NCBI GenBank assembly: GCA_021732215.1
Contig: JAKFVL010000023.1
Location: forward strand, 62,001 to 126,000
Origin: Hyphomicrobiales bacterium
Lineage (GTDB): Bacteria; Pseudomonadota; Alphaproteobacteria; Rhizobiales; Xanthobacteraceae
DNA length: 64,000 nt
Direction: 5' to 3'
Shown here: in pieces, positions 8,837-15,870 of the stretch
Numbering within the stretch: position 1 is the stretch's first letter
Layout of the letters: each line of letters opens with the position of its first letter
Position numbers and translations under genes: made by a program
The notes under the pieces: generated by a model
Told to the model about the DNA's origin: nothing
Databases searched by the model: none
What the model saw: only the letters and a program-made list of their open reading frames with translations

Positions 8837-11800
8837 ATGATGCGCGGTCTCATCGGGTTTTGTCTGGCGCGGCGCTCGCTGGTCCTGATCGCGTTCGTGG
8901 CCTTCATCGGCGCCGGGGCGGCCGCCTTCCGTTCGCTGAATATCGAGGCTTATCCGGATCCGGCGCCGCCGATCATCGAAGTCATCGCCCAGTGGCCGGG
9001 CCAGTCGCCCGAGGAAGTCGAACGATACGTTACGACGCCGATCGAGATCGCCGTTTCGAGCACGCCCGGATTGAAATTCACCCGGTCCAATACGGTGTTT
9101 GCGCTCGGCTTCGTCCGGCTGCAGTTCGAGTATGGGCGCGACTATCATTTTGTCCGTCAGCAAACCATCAACCGCTTGAAGGACGCGCAGCTTCCGGCCG
9201 GCGTGCAGCCGGTGATCTCGCCAGCGGGCGGCATCAGCGAAATCTTCCGTTATCAGCTCACCGGCCCGCCCGGCATGAGCGTGATGGAGCTGAAGACTCT
9301 TCAGGACTGGGTTGTCGAGCGAAGGCTGAGGATCGTGTCCGGCGTCGCCGATGTGGCGGTGCTGGGCGGCAACACCAAGGAGTATCAGGTCGAGGTCGAC
9401 TCGAACCGGATGATGTCCTACGGACTGACCCTGCCGCAGATCGTGGCCGCAATCACGACAAGCAATTCAAACGTCGGCGGCCGAACCATCGCGATCGGCG
9501 AGCAATCGGCCAATGTGCGCGGCATCGGCGTCATTACGTCACTCGAGGACATCGGACACATCGTCCTGACCCAGCAGGGCGGGGTGCCCATCCTGCTGGC
9601 CGACGTCGCCAGTATCCAGATCGGCTTCAAGCCACGCATCGGCATGTCGGGCCGAGACGGCGTCACCGACACCGTGACCGGCATCGTGCTGATGCAAAAG
9701 CTGGAACGGACGATGGAAGTCGTCCAGCGCGTGCGCAACGCCGTCCAGCGCATCAATACCGACGGCACGCTGCCGGAGGGCGTGAAGATCGAGCCATTCT
9801 ACGATCGCGGCGATCTGGTCGCGATCACCGTCGATACGGTGCTGCATAATCTCTTGTTCGGCGTCGCGCTGATCTTCCTGATCCAGTGGGTATTTCTCGG
9901 CAACTTGCGATGCGCGATCATTGTCGCGGCGACCATTCCCGTCGCGCTGCTGCTTGCGGTGATGATTACGGTGGCGCGGGGAGAATCCGCGAACTTGCTG
10001 TCCGTGGGCGCGATCGACCTCGGCATCATCGTCGACGGGACAGTGATCATGGTGGAAAATATCTTCCGCCATCTGGCGCATTACGATCCGCATACGCGGC
10101 CGCAGGATACGCCTCGTTTCTCCGATCGCCTGCATCGCATCCTCACTGCAGCGGTCGAGGTCGACAAGGCCATTTTCTTCTCGGTGATCATCACCATCGC
10201 TGCGTTTCTGCCGCTGTTCACCATGCAGGGCGTGGAGGGGCAGATCTTTGGGCCGATGGCGCGCACATATGCATATGCGCTGCTCGGCGCGGTGATCGCG
10301 ACATTTACTGTCACGCCGGTGATGGCTGCCGTTCTACTGCCGGCGCGCGTCGCGGAGATCGAGACGTTCTTCGTCCGGTGGCTGCGCAAAGGTTATCAGG
10401 CGGTGCTTCCCCGCGCGGTCGGCGCCTATAGGCTGTCGCTGGCGATTGCCGGCGTTTTCCTGGTTCTGACGGCGTTCGGCGCGAGCCGTCTCGGCACCGA
10501 ATTCCTGCCGAAGCTGGAAGAAGGCAACATGTGGATTCGAGCGGTGATGCCGCCGACCATCGCGCTCGATGCGGGCAAGGACACGGTGGCGCGCATCCGC
10601 GATGTGATCCGCAGCTACCCTCCGGTCAGGACGGTGGTGTCGGAACAGGGCCGCGGCGAGGAGGGCACGGACCCGGACGGATCGTTCCTCGCCGAGTTCT
10701 TCGTGCCGCTCAAGCCATTCAATGAATGGCCGGGCGGGCTGACGAAAGACATCCTCGTCAAGAAGCTGAGCGAACGCCTCAATCGTGAGTTCGTCGGCGT
10801 CGACTTCAATTTCTCGCAATACATTCAGGACAACATCGAGGAAGCCGTATCGGGCGTGAAGGGCGAGAACTCGATCAAGATTTTCGGCCGCGATCTGGCT
10901 GAACTCGAGAGGTTGTCGAAGGCGGTCAAGACCGAAATCGGAAAGGTCGAAGGCGTGCGCGATCCGGCCGCCTTCAATTTGCTCGGGCAGCCCAATCTCA
11001 TCATCAGGATCAATCGCGAGACAGCGGCGCGATACGGATTTTCGGTCGGTGACATCAACGCGGTTGTTCAGGCGGCGATCGGCGGGCAGGAGGTGTCTCG
11101 CGTCTACGAAGGCGAGAAGAACTTCGCTCTCACGATCCGCTTCGCTCCGGAATATCGTCAGAACATCGATGCCATCCGCGCGATTCCGGTGGCGCTCCCG
11201 AGCACCGACGGCAAATCGCCGCCGGCCTATATCCCGCTGGGCGATCTCGGCGAGGTCAAACTGGAGCCCGGCGCCGCCTATATCTACCGGGAAAACAGCC
11301 AGCGCTTCATCCCGCTGAAATACAGCGTGCGCGACCGCGATCTGGGCTCGACGGTGGCCGAGGCGCAAAGCGCGATCGGCAACAGCGTCAAGATTCCGCA
11401 AGGTTACAGCCTCGAATGGTCGGGCGAATTCGGCGCGCTGCAGGAAGCCAAGCAGCGTTTGCTGGTGATCGTCCCGCTGAGTCTCGTGCTGATCGTGATG
11501 CTGCTCTACAGCCTGTTCAACTCAGTGCGGGACAGCCTGCTTGCCTTGTCGGGGATTCCGTTCGCCGTCGCGGGCGGCATCTGGGGACTTTATGTCGGCG
11601 GCCTGAACTTCAGCGTGTCGGCCGCCGTGGGATTCATCTCGCTGTTCGGCGTATCGGCGATGGATGGAATTCTGCTGGTCTCGTACATCCGCAAGAATTT
11701 CGAAGAACACGGCATGAGTACCGAGCAAGCGATCGTATCCGCCGGCGAAACGCGGATGCGTCAGATCTTCATGACCGGGTTGTCGGCGTGTATCGGTCTT

Positions 11801-12004
11801 GTGCCCGCGGCCTTGTCGACCGGCATCGGTTCACAGGTTCAGCAGCCGCTGGCGTGTGTGATCGTGGGCGGCATGCTGCTGTCGCCGTTCTGCAGCCTTT
11901 TGATCATACCCGTGATCGCGCGTGCGATCATGCGCGAGGCGCCAGACGAAGGTATCCCGCAAAAATCTGCGCGCGATAGCTCACACGGTCTTCAGCCGCA
12001 TTGA
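8837..12004 (+). CDS. RND efflux permease, CusA/CzcA (HME-like) type
   Basis: 1055 aa inner membrane RND pump with twelve expected membrane helices and two large periplasmic loops. TM4 reads GAIDLGIIVDGTVIMVEN. The D-x5-D-x6-E arrangement is that of the heavy-metal efflux (HME) branch (DFGIIVDGAV in CzcA) and not the DD pair of drug pumps. The start ATG at 8837 lies 16 bp after the adaptor gene. With the duct and adaptor genes it completes a tripartite exporter controlled, by inference, by the upstream two-component system. The motif shows the subfamily; which ion or compound is exported is not shown. Confidence 0.9.
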   Translation: MMRGLIGFCLARRSLVLIAFVAFIGAGAAAFRSLNIEAYPDPAPPIIEVIAQWPGQSPEEVERYVTTPIEIAVSSTPGLKFTRSNTVFALGFVRLQFEYGRDYHFVRQQTINRLKDAQLPAGVQPVISPAGGISEIFRYQLTGPPGMSVMELKTLQDWVVERRLRIVSGVADVAVLGGNTKEYQVEVDSNRMMSYGLTLPQIVAAITTSNSNVGGRTIAIGEQSANVRGIGVITSLEDIGHIVLTQQGGVPILLADVASIQIGFKPRIGMSGRDGVTDTVTGIVLMQKLERTMEVVQRVRNAVQRINTDGTLPEGVKIEPFYDRGDLVAITVDTVLHNLLFGVALIFLIQWVFLGNLRCAIIVAATIPVALLLAVMITVARGESANLLSVGAIDLGIIVDGTVIMVENIFRHLAHYDPHTRPQDTPRFSDRLHRILTAAVEVDKAIFFSVIITIAAFLPLFTMQGVEGQIFGPMARTYAYALLGAVIATFTVTPVMAAVLLPARVAEIETFFVRWLRKGYQAVLPRAVGAYRLSLAIAGVFLVLTAFGASRLGTEFLPKLEEGNMWIRAVMPPTIALDAGKDTVARIRDVIRSYPPVRTVVSEQGRGEEGTDPDGSFLAEFFVPLKPFNEWPGGLTKDILVKKLSERLNREFVGVDFNFSQYIQDNIEEAVSGVKGENSIKIFGRDLAELERLSKAVKTEIGKVEGVRDPAAFNLLGQPNLIIRINRETAARYGFSVGDINAVVQAAIGGQEVSRVYEGEKNFALTIRFAPEYRQNIDAIRAIPVALPSTDGKSPPAYIPLGDLGEVKLEPGAAYIYRENSQRFIPLKYSVRDRDLGSTVAEAQSAIGNSVKIPQGYSLEWSGEFGALQEAKQRLLVIVPLSLVLIVMLLYSLFNSVRDSLLALSGIPFAVAGGIWGLYVGGLNFSVSAAVGFISLFGVSAMDGILLVSYIRKNFEEHGMSTEQAIVSAGETRMRQIFMTGLSACIGLVPAALSTGIGSQVQQPLACVIVGGMLLSPFCSLLIIPVIARAIMREAPDEGIPQKSARDSSHGLQPH

Positions 12005-12021
12005 CCGGACGCAAGACAGAT

Positions 12022-12045
12022 CCGGCCGGAGCATGGTCCGGCCGG
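12022..12045. terminator. Hairpin between convergent genes
   Basis: CCGGCCGGA-GCATGG-TCCGGCCGG is a perfect 9-bp stem with a 6-nt loop, 18 bp after the RND pump stop and just before the stop of the convergent csbD-like gene. There is no T-run, so it may act as a transcript-end stabiliser rather than a classical terminator. Confidence 0.4.
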
Positions 12046-12056
12046 CGTCCGGGAAG

Positions 12057-12257
12057 TTAGTTCAGACTGTTGAACCAGGTGTCGACGTCCTTGCGAACCT
12101 GATCCTTGGCATAGCCGTAGCGCTGCTGAATGCGGCCCTCGAGCTGATCGCGGCGGCCTTCGATCGCCTTCAGATCGTCATCGGTGAGTTTGCCCCACTG
12201 TTCTTTGGCTTTGCCCTTGAATTCCTTCCAGTTACCTTCAACCCGGTTCCAATCCAT
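12057..12257 (-). CDS. CsbD family stress-response protein
   Basis: 66 aa, small and highly charged, with the family pattern MDWNRVEGNWKEFKGKAKEQ, then WGKLTDDDLKAIEGRRDQLEGRIQQRYG. CsbD-like proteins are general stress proteins of unknown biochemical function. In alphaproteobacteria many are part of the EcfG (PhyR) regulon. Here an EcfG-like promoter lies upstream (12285-12309) and a PRC-barrel gene is the next gene upstream on the same strand. GGAGGAC gives a good ribosome binding site. Confidence 0.93.
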   Translation of the reverse strand: MDWNRVEGNWKEFKGKAKEQWGKLTDDDLKAIEGRRDQLEGRIQQRYGYAKDQVRKDVDTWFNSLN

Positions 12258-12284
12258 GATGTCCTCCGTTGTGGATGGTGTTTG

Positions 12285-12309
12285 AACACCTCAACCATCA
12301 ATCCGTTCC
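12285..12309 (-). promoter_or_regulatory. EcfG-type promoter upstream of csbD-like gene
   Basis: On the reverse strand GGAAC, 16 bp, TGTT matches the alphaproteobacterial general-stress sigma factor consensus GGAAC-N16/17-CGTT in eight of nine bases. It lies about 30 bp upstream of the csbD-like ATG at 12257. CsbD-like genes are frequent members of this regulon. Confidence 0.5.
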
Positions 12310-12338
12310 GGTAGCCGAACAGAGTTATCGGCGGATGA

Positions 12339-12725
12339 TCAGTAGGCCGGGAAGGGGACGCCGTAATAATCGTTGACCTTGCGGCTGCGATCGGAATCGT
12401 CCCAGTTCCAATCGCTGTTGCTCGCATACTTGGGTGCGCCCTGGATTTTTCCGATCGGAATCATGGTCTGATAGCCGCCGAGCTCGGTGTTGTACTTCAG
12501 CGTTGCCCACGGAAGCGGGTAGTGGTCGTCGCCGATACCGAGCAAACCGCCGAAGCTCAGCACGGCATACGCGACCTTGCCGCCGATCTTTTCGATCATG
12601 ACGCGGTCAATCGCTCCGATTCGCTCGCCGTCGGCTGAGTAGACGGCTGTGCCTTCGACCTTGTCGCTTCCGATCAGTCCGGCGGTCTCGCGGCTTTTCA
12701 CGTCAGTCTGCATTTCAAGCGTCAC
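12339..12725 (-). CDS. PRC-barrel domain protein
   Basis: 128 aa from a GTG at 12725 with AGGAG six bases upstream. Residues 20-90 form a PRC-barrel: GSDKVEGTAVYSADGERIG, AIDRVMIEKIGGKVAYAVLS, FGGLLGIGDDHYPLPWATLKY. The tail is Asp/Ser/Tyr-rich. Stand-alone PRC-barrel proteins of this size are common stress-associated proteins in Rhizobiales. Function is not known in detail. It is followed on the same strand by the csbD-like gene 81 bp downstream. Confidence 0.88.
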   Translation of the reverse strand: MTLEMQTDVKSRETAGLIGSDKVEGTAVYSADGERIGAIDRVMIEKIGGKVAYAVLSFGGLLGIGDDHYPLPWATLKYNTELGGYQTMIPIGKIQGAPKYASNSDWNWDDSDRSRKVNDYYGVPFPAY

Positions 12726-13162
12726 AGCGATCTCCTGGCATCGAGGCGCGCCCTGGCCCTGGGGCGAGGCGTCGCATGGGTCCGAATTTTACTGGTGGGG
12801 TAACGCGACAGCTGGCCTATGGTTTCGGTCGTCTGGAGGCAGCGCCCCTTCATCTCGGGAGCCATGACGTGGCCGCCACTGACCGTTTCATGGGCATTTG
12901 GCGCATGTGCAGCCGCAGCATTCTTGTTTCAGGTCCGAACTGGCCCGGGGGCACCCTGTTTCGTCTCGCAAGTGCGTTCTTTCATGTGCTGAAGGCGCAC
13001 TCTTGATTCCCCGGGACCGACTGGTCATGCTGCCATCGGTCGGGATTCCAGAATCTGAAGTGCAGCTACAATCGACGTCGGATATCGGCGATCAAGAAAC
13101 GGCATTCAAAAAAATTTCCTCGTCGATGGATCGGCATACACACAAAATGTGGAGGGAAACGC
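12726..13162. other. Intergenic region, no gene recognised
   Basis: 437 bp between the divergent PRC-barrel and TRAP binding-protein genes. It must hold promoters for both. An imperfect hairpin (ACCGA-c-TGG / CCATCGGT) spans 13016-13040. Short open frames in it have no ribosome binding site and no family resemblance. I did not find an EcfG-type GGAAC motif facing the PRC-barrel gene. Confidence 0.5.
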
Positions 13163-14254
13163 ATGAAACGTCGTGATTTTCTGAAGACAGCGGGCGTCGG
13201 CCTTGCTGCAAGTGCTGGTGTCGCTGCGCCCGCGATCGCGCAATCGATGCCCGAGATCAAGTGGCGCATGCAGGCGAGCTGGCCGAAGTCGCTCGATACG
13301 CTCTATGGCGGCGTCGAGGTGTTCTGCAAGCGGGTCAGTGAAATCACCGACAACCGTTTCCAGATCCAACCCTTCGCGGCCGGTGAAATCGTCGGCGGAC
13401 TGCAAGTGCTGGACGCCGTGCAGGCCGGTACGGTCGAAATCGGAAATACCGCGCTCTATTACTACTGGGGCAAAAACCCGGCCTTTACATTCGGAACCTC
13501 GCTGCCGTTCGGCCTGAACACACGCCAGCATATGTCGTGGATGCTGTTCGACGGCGGCATGGCCATGCTCAACGACCTGCTCAAGGAATACAACTGCCAC
13601 GGCGTTCCGACCGGATCGACCGGCGCGCAGATGGGCGGCTGGTTCCGCAAGGAGATCAAGTCGACCGAAGATCTGAAAGGTCTGAAGTTCCGCGTCGGCG
13701 GATTTGCCGGCACCATCATCGCGAAGGTCGGCGGCGTGCCACAACAGATCGCAGCGGGCGATATCTATCCGTCGCTGGAAAAAGGCACGATCGACGCAGC
13801 CGAATGGGTCGGCCCCTATGACGACGAGAAGCTCGGCTTCGTCAAGGTCGCAAAGTACTACTACTATCCGGGTTGGTGGGAAGGCACCGGTCAGGGCCAC
13901 AACATCATCAACATGCAGAAGTGGAACGAATTGCCGAAGCACTATCAGGCGGCGATCACGGCCGCTTCGCATGAGCAGTTCGCCTGGGTGACAGGCAAGT
14001 ATGACGCCGTCAATCCGGCCGCACTGAAGCGGCTGCTTGCATCCGGCGCGATTCTCAAGCCCTTCCCGCAGGAAGTGCTGGAGACCTGCTACAAGGCCGC
14101 GAATGAGATTTACGCGGACCTGTCGAAGAGCAATGCGCATTTCGGCAAGATGCATGCAAGCCTGTCGAACTACCGCAACGAATCGTACGCCTGGATGCAG
14201 GTTGCCGAGCTTTCGTTCGATACGTTCATGATGCGGATGCGTACCCGAACCTGA
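13163..14254 (+). CDS. TRAP transporter substrate-binding protein, DctP family
   Basis: 363 aa. The N-terminus MKRRDFLKTAGVGLAASAG carries a twin-arginine (Tat) signal, with cleavage expected after AIAQ. The mature protein has the DctP pattern (WRMQASWPKSLDTLYGG, FQIQPFAAGEIVGGLQVLDA, YKYYYYPGW-like segments), closest in style to the 2-keto-acid-binding TRAP receptors. It is preceded by GGAGGGAAACGC. No DctQ or DctM membrane subunit lies nearby, and a strong terminator follows 38 bp after the stop, so the gene is transcribed alone and must work with a membrane pair encoded elsewhere. Confidence 0.9.
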   Translation: MKRRDFLKTAGVGLAASAGVAAPAIAQSMPEIKWRMQASWPKSLDTLYGGVEVFCKRVSEITDNRFQIQPFAAGEIVGGLQVLDAVQAGTVEIGNTALYYYWGKNPAFTFGTSLPFGLNTRQHMSWMLFDGGMAMLNDLLKEYNCHGVPTGSTGAQMGGWFRKEIKSTEDLKGLKFRVGGFAGTIIAKVGGVPQQIAAGDIYPSLEKGTIDAAEWVGPYDDEKLGFVKVAKYYYYPGWWEGTGQGHNIINMQKWNELPKHYQAAITAASHEQFAWVTGKYDAVNPAALKRLLASGAILKPFPQEVLETCYKAANEIYADLSKSNAHFGKMHASLSNYRNESYAWMQVAELSFDTFMMRMRTRT

Positions 14255-14291
14255 TCAGGATCCGGGCCAACCACAAAACCGCGGAGACACA

Positions 14292-14324
14292 AAACCACGG
14301 AGACCATGTCTCCGTGGTTTTTTT
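14292..14324 (+). terminator. Rho-independent terminator of TRAP binding-protein gene
   Basis: AAACCACGGAGAC-CAT-GTCTCCGTGGTTT is a perfect 13-bp stem with a 3-nt loop. The right arm runs into a seven-T tract (14318-14324). It is a strong intrinsic terminator 38 bp after the stop at 14254. Confidence 0.92.
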
Positions 14325-14371
14325 GCGCGCCTTGATGGCTTCCCTGGCGAGGCGCGGAGAATTCGGGCGCC

Positions 14372-14400
14372 TTGCAATTCAGGCGTTGCGGCCTCATATT
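14372..14400 (+). promoter_or_regulatory. Possible sigma-70-type promoter of mini-ORF transcript
   Basis: TTGCAA, 17 bp, CATATT: four of six matches in each hexamer. It lies 20 bp before the extended Shine-Dalgarno sequence of the mini-ORF and just after the terminator of the preceding gene. It is supported only by position and weak matches. Confidence 0.35.
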
Positions 14401-14419
14401 ATCGTGGTCGTCAACAACG

Positions 14420-14433
14420 AAAGGAGGTGGTCC
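14420..14433 (+). promoter_or_regulatory. Extended Shine-Dalgarno sequence
   Basis: AAAGGAGGTGGTCC can pair with the 3' end of 16S rRNA (GGAUCACCUCCUUU) over 14 positions, with a single G-U wobble. GGAGG stands 7 bases from the GTG of the mini-ORF. It is far longer than any other ribosome binding site in the window. Confidence 0.75.
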
Positions 14434-14434
14434 A

Positions 14435-14479
14435 GTGTCTCATACCAAGCGCTGTCACCTCGCTGGGGTCGCCCAATAG
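14435..14479 (+). CDS. 14-codon mini-ORF (putative leader or small peptide)
   Basis: A GTG start follows the extended Shine-Dalgarno at ideal spacing and gives VSHTKRCHLAGVAQ before a TAG. I do not recognise the peptide. It lies between the terminator of the TRAP gene and a second hairpin terminator at 14545-14583, so it appears to be a short transcription unit of its own of about 180 nt. It could alternatively be an attenuator leader for the secreted FKBP gene at 14682. No run of one regulatory amino acid is present, unlike classic biosynthetic leaders; Cys, His and Lys/Arg are notable for so short a peptide. Confidence 0.5.
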   Translation: MSHTKRCHLAGVAQ

Positions 14480-14544
14480 GTTTCTGGAATTCTCTTCAGG
14501 GCTTATGCGTGGCGCTCCCGGGCGTCAGGCCAGCGAGATTGAGG

Positions 14545-14583
14545 AAGGGCGCGCCGATTGAGTTCGGTGCGCCTTTCTGTTTG
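14545..14583 (+). terminator. Hairpin terminator after mini-ORF
   Basis: GGCGCGCCGA-TTGAGT-TCGGTGCGCC forms a 10-bp stem with one G-T pair. It can be extended by AAG/TTT and is followed by a T-rich tail TTTCTGTTTGTT. It lies 66 bp after the mini-ORF stop and 100 bp before the FKBP start, so it separates the two or serves as an attenuator. Confidence 0.7.
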
Positions 14584-14681
14584 TTGCCTCGATCCCGCTT
14601 CGCGGGAGAATCGGCGTTGGCGGCTTTCAGGGATTTGGGCTAAACACCCCGTCCCAATGATCAATCCAACAGGAGACGAAC

Positions 14682-15137
14682 GTGCAGCGGTTTCAGAATG
14701 CAAGACGTGCCTTGATCGCCGCCGCTGTGTTCGGGCTCGCGACCGCAGCCATCAACCCCGCTGCCGCACAAGTTTCAGGAGCAAAAGTGACCACATCATC
14801 CGGACTTCAGATCACAGATACCGTCGTTGGTACGGGTGCGACGCCCAAGACCGGCCAGACATGCGTGATGCATTACACGGGTTGGCTCTACGAGAACGGC
14901 CAGAAGGGCAAGAAATTCGACAGCTCGGTTGATCGCGGCCAGCCTTTTGAATTCCCGATCGGTACGCAGCGTGTGATCAAGGGCTGGGACGAAGGGGTTG
15001 CGACCATGAAGGTCGGTGGCAAGCGCACGCTGATCATCCCGGCTGAACTTGGTTACGGCGCGCGGGGCGCCGGCGGTGTGATCCCGCCGAATGCCACGCT
15101 GATCTTCGATGTCGAACTGCTCGGCGTGAAAAACTAG
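14682..15137 (+). CDS. Secreted FKBP-type peptidyl-prolyl cis-trans isomerase
   Basis: 151 aa from a GTG at 14682 with AGGAG six bases upstream. The signal peptide ends near NPAAAQ. A single FKBP domain follows: VGTGATPKTGQTCVMHYTGW, then FDSSVDRGQPFEFPIG, VIKGWDEGVATMKVGGKR and IPPNATLIFDVELLGV, with the Tyr, Phe, Asp, Trp and Ile residues that line the active site. It probably assists folding of periplasmic proteins. The upstream mini-ORF and terminator may modulate its transcription. The convergent gene on its right ends 9 bp away. Confidence 0.93.
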   Translation: MQRFQNARRALIAAAVFGLATAAINPAAAQVSGAKVTTSSGLQITDTVVGTGATPKTGQTCVMHYTGWLYENGQKGKKFDSSVDRGQPFEFPIGTQRVIKGWDEGVATMKVGGKRTLIIPAELGYGARGAGGVIPPNATLIFDVELLGVKN

Positions 15138-15145
15138 AGCATGGT

Positions 15146-15673
15146 CTAGCTCACGACCTCGCCTGCGGGCTGCAGGTCGATGGCGAAGGTCTCCAGAAAC
15201 TTCGACGTCATGATGTAGAAACCAATGGACAATTGAAGTTCGACTAGTCCGCCGGGCGTCAATTTTCCGGCAATCGCGTCGAACGTCGCGTCGGTCGGCT
15301 TGCTCATGCCGACCACTTCGTCCGTGAAGGCGAGTGCGGCGCGCTGTGTTTCGTCAAAGCATGACGCTGGCTTCCAGTCGTCGAGGGCCGCGTTCTGTTC
15401 GTCGGTGACGCCGACGCCTTTACCGATCCGCTTGTGCGCGACCACCTCGTATGGCGCTTCGCACAGGATGCCGGTACGTGTGATCGCCAGTTCGCGGATG
15501 ACCGGATCGAGTTCGCCCTTAAAGCGGATGGCGCGGCCAAGTCTGCAATACTGTTCGAAGTAATCAGGTGAATGGGCCAGCATACGGAAGATATTGGCGT
15601 TGCGATTCTTTGCCAGAATCTCGCGGGTGCGCTCGCTTGCCTGAGCGGGATCGGAATAAGCGATACGCGCCAT
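15146..15673 (-). CDS. Carboxymuconolactone decarboxylase family protein
   Basis: 175 aa from an ATG at 15673 preceded by AGGAGAAG. Fold pattern of the CMD/AhpD-like family: FRMLAHSPDYFEQYCRLGRA, ELDPVIRELAITRTGILCEA, PYEVVAHKRIGKG, AALAFTDEVV. The AhpD-type CxxC pair is absent, since a single Cys stands in GILCEAPYE, so thiol peroxidase activity of that type is not supported. Members include gamma-carboxymuconolactone decarboxylase and many uncharacterised proteins. It may be coupled with the neighbouring aminotransferase gene, which diverges from it. Confidence 0.85.
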   Translation of the reverse strand: MARIAYSDPAQASERTREILAKNRNANIFRMLAHSPDYFEQYCRLGRAIRFKGELDPVIRELAITRTGILCEAPYEVVAHKRIGKGVGVTDEQNAALDDWKPASCFDETQRAALAFTDEVVGMSKPTDATFDAIAGKLTPGGLVELQLSIGFYIMTSKFLETFAIDLQPAGEVVS

Positions 15674-15870
15674 GATTGTTCTTCTCCTGGAATTTTCTGG
15701 CCGCCTTTGTGAAAAAATGGCGGACTGGGCATGTTCGGCGAAACTACACCGCCGTGCACGCAATGGCTCCACCCTGTTTCATCATGGCATGCTTGCGGGA
15801 TGATCCGGATGGCTTTTATAAATTTGGCTGCAACGATTGCGTCGCCATCGTCGATTGAAAGCAGGCTTTC

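Noticed and set aside
12277-12290. GGTGTT-TG-AACACC palindrome before the csbD-like gene
   Set aside because: Short, overlaps the -10 part of the EcfG-like promoter, and may be chance; not listed as an operator.
12776-13006. Short forward open frame in the gap before the TRAP binding-protein gene
   Set aside because: No ribosome binding site, no family resemblance, and composition unlike the neighbouring genes.
15824-15840. Sigma-54-like TTTGGCTG...TTGC before the aminotransferase gene
   Set aside because: GG and GC are 11 bp apart; sigma-54 promoters need 10, and there is no further support.
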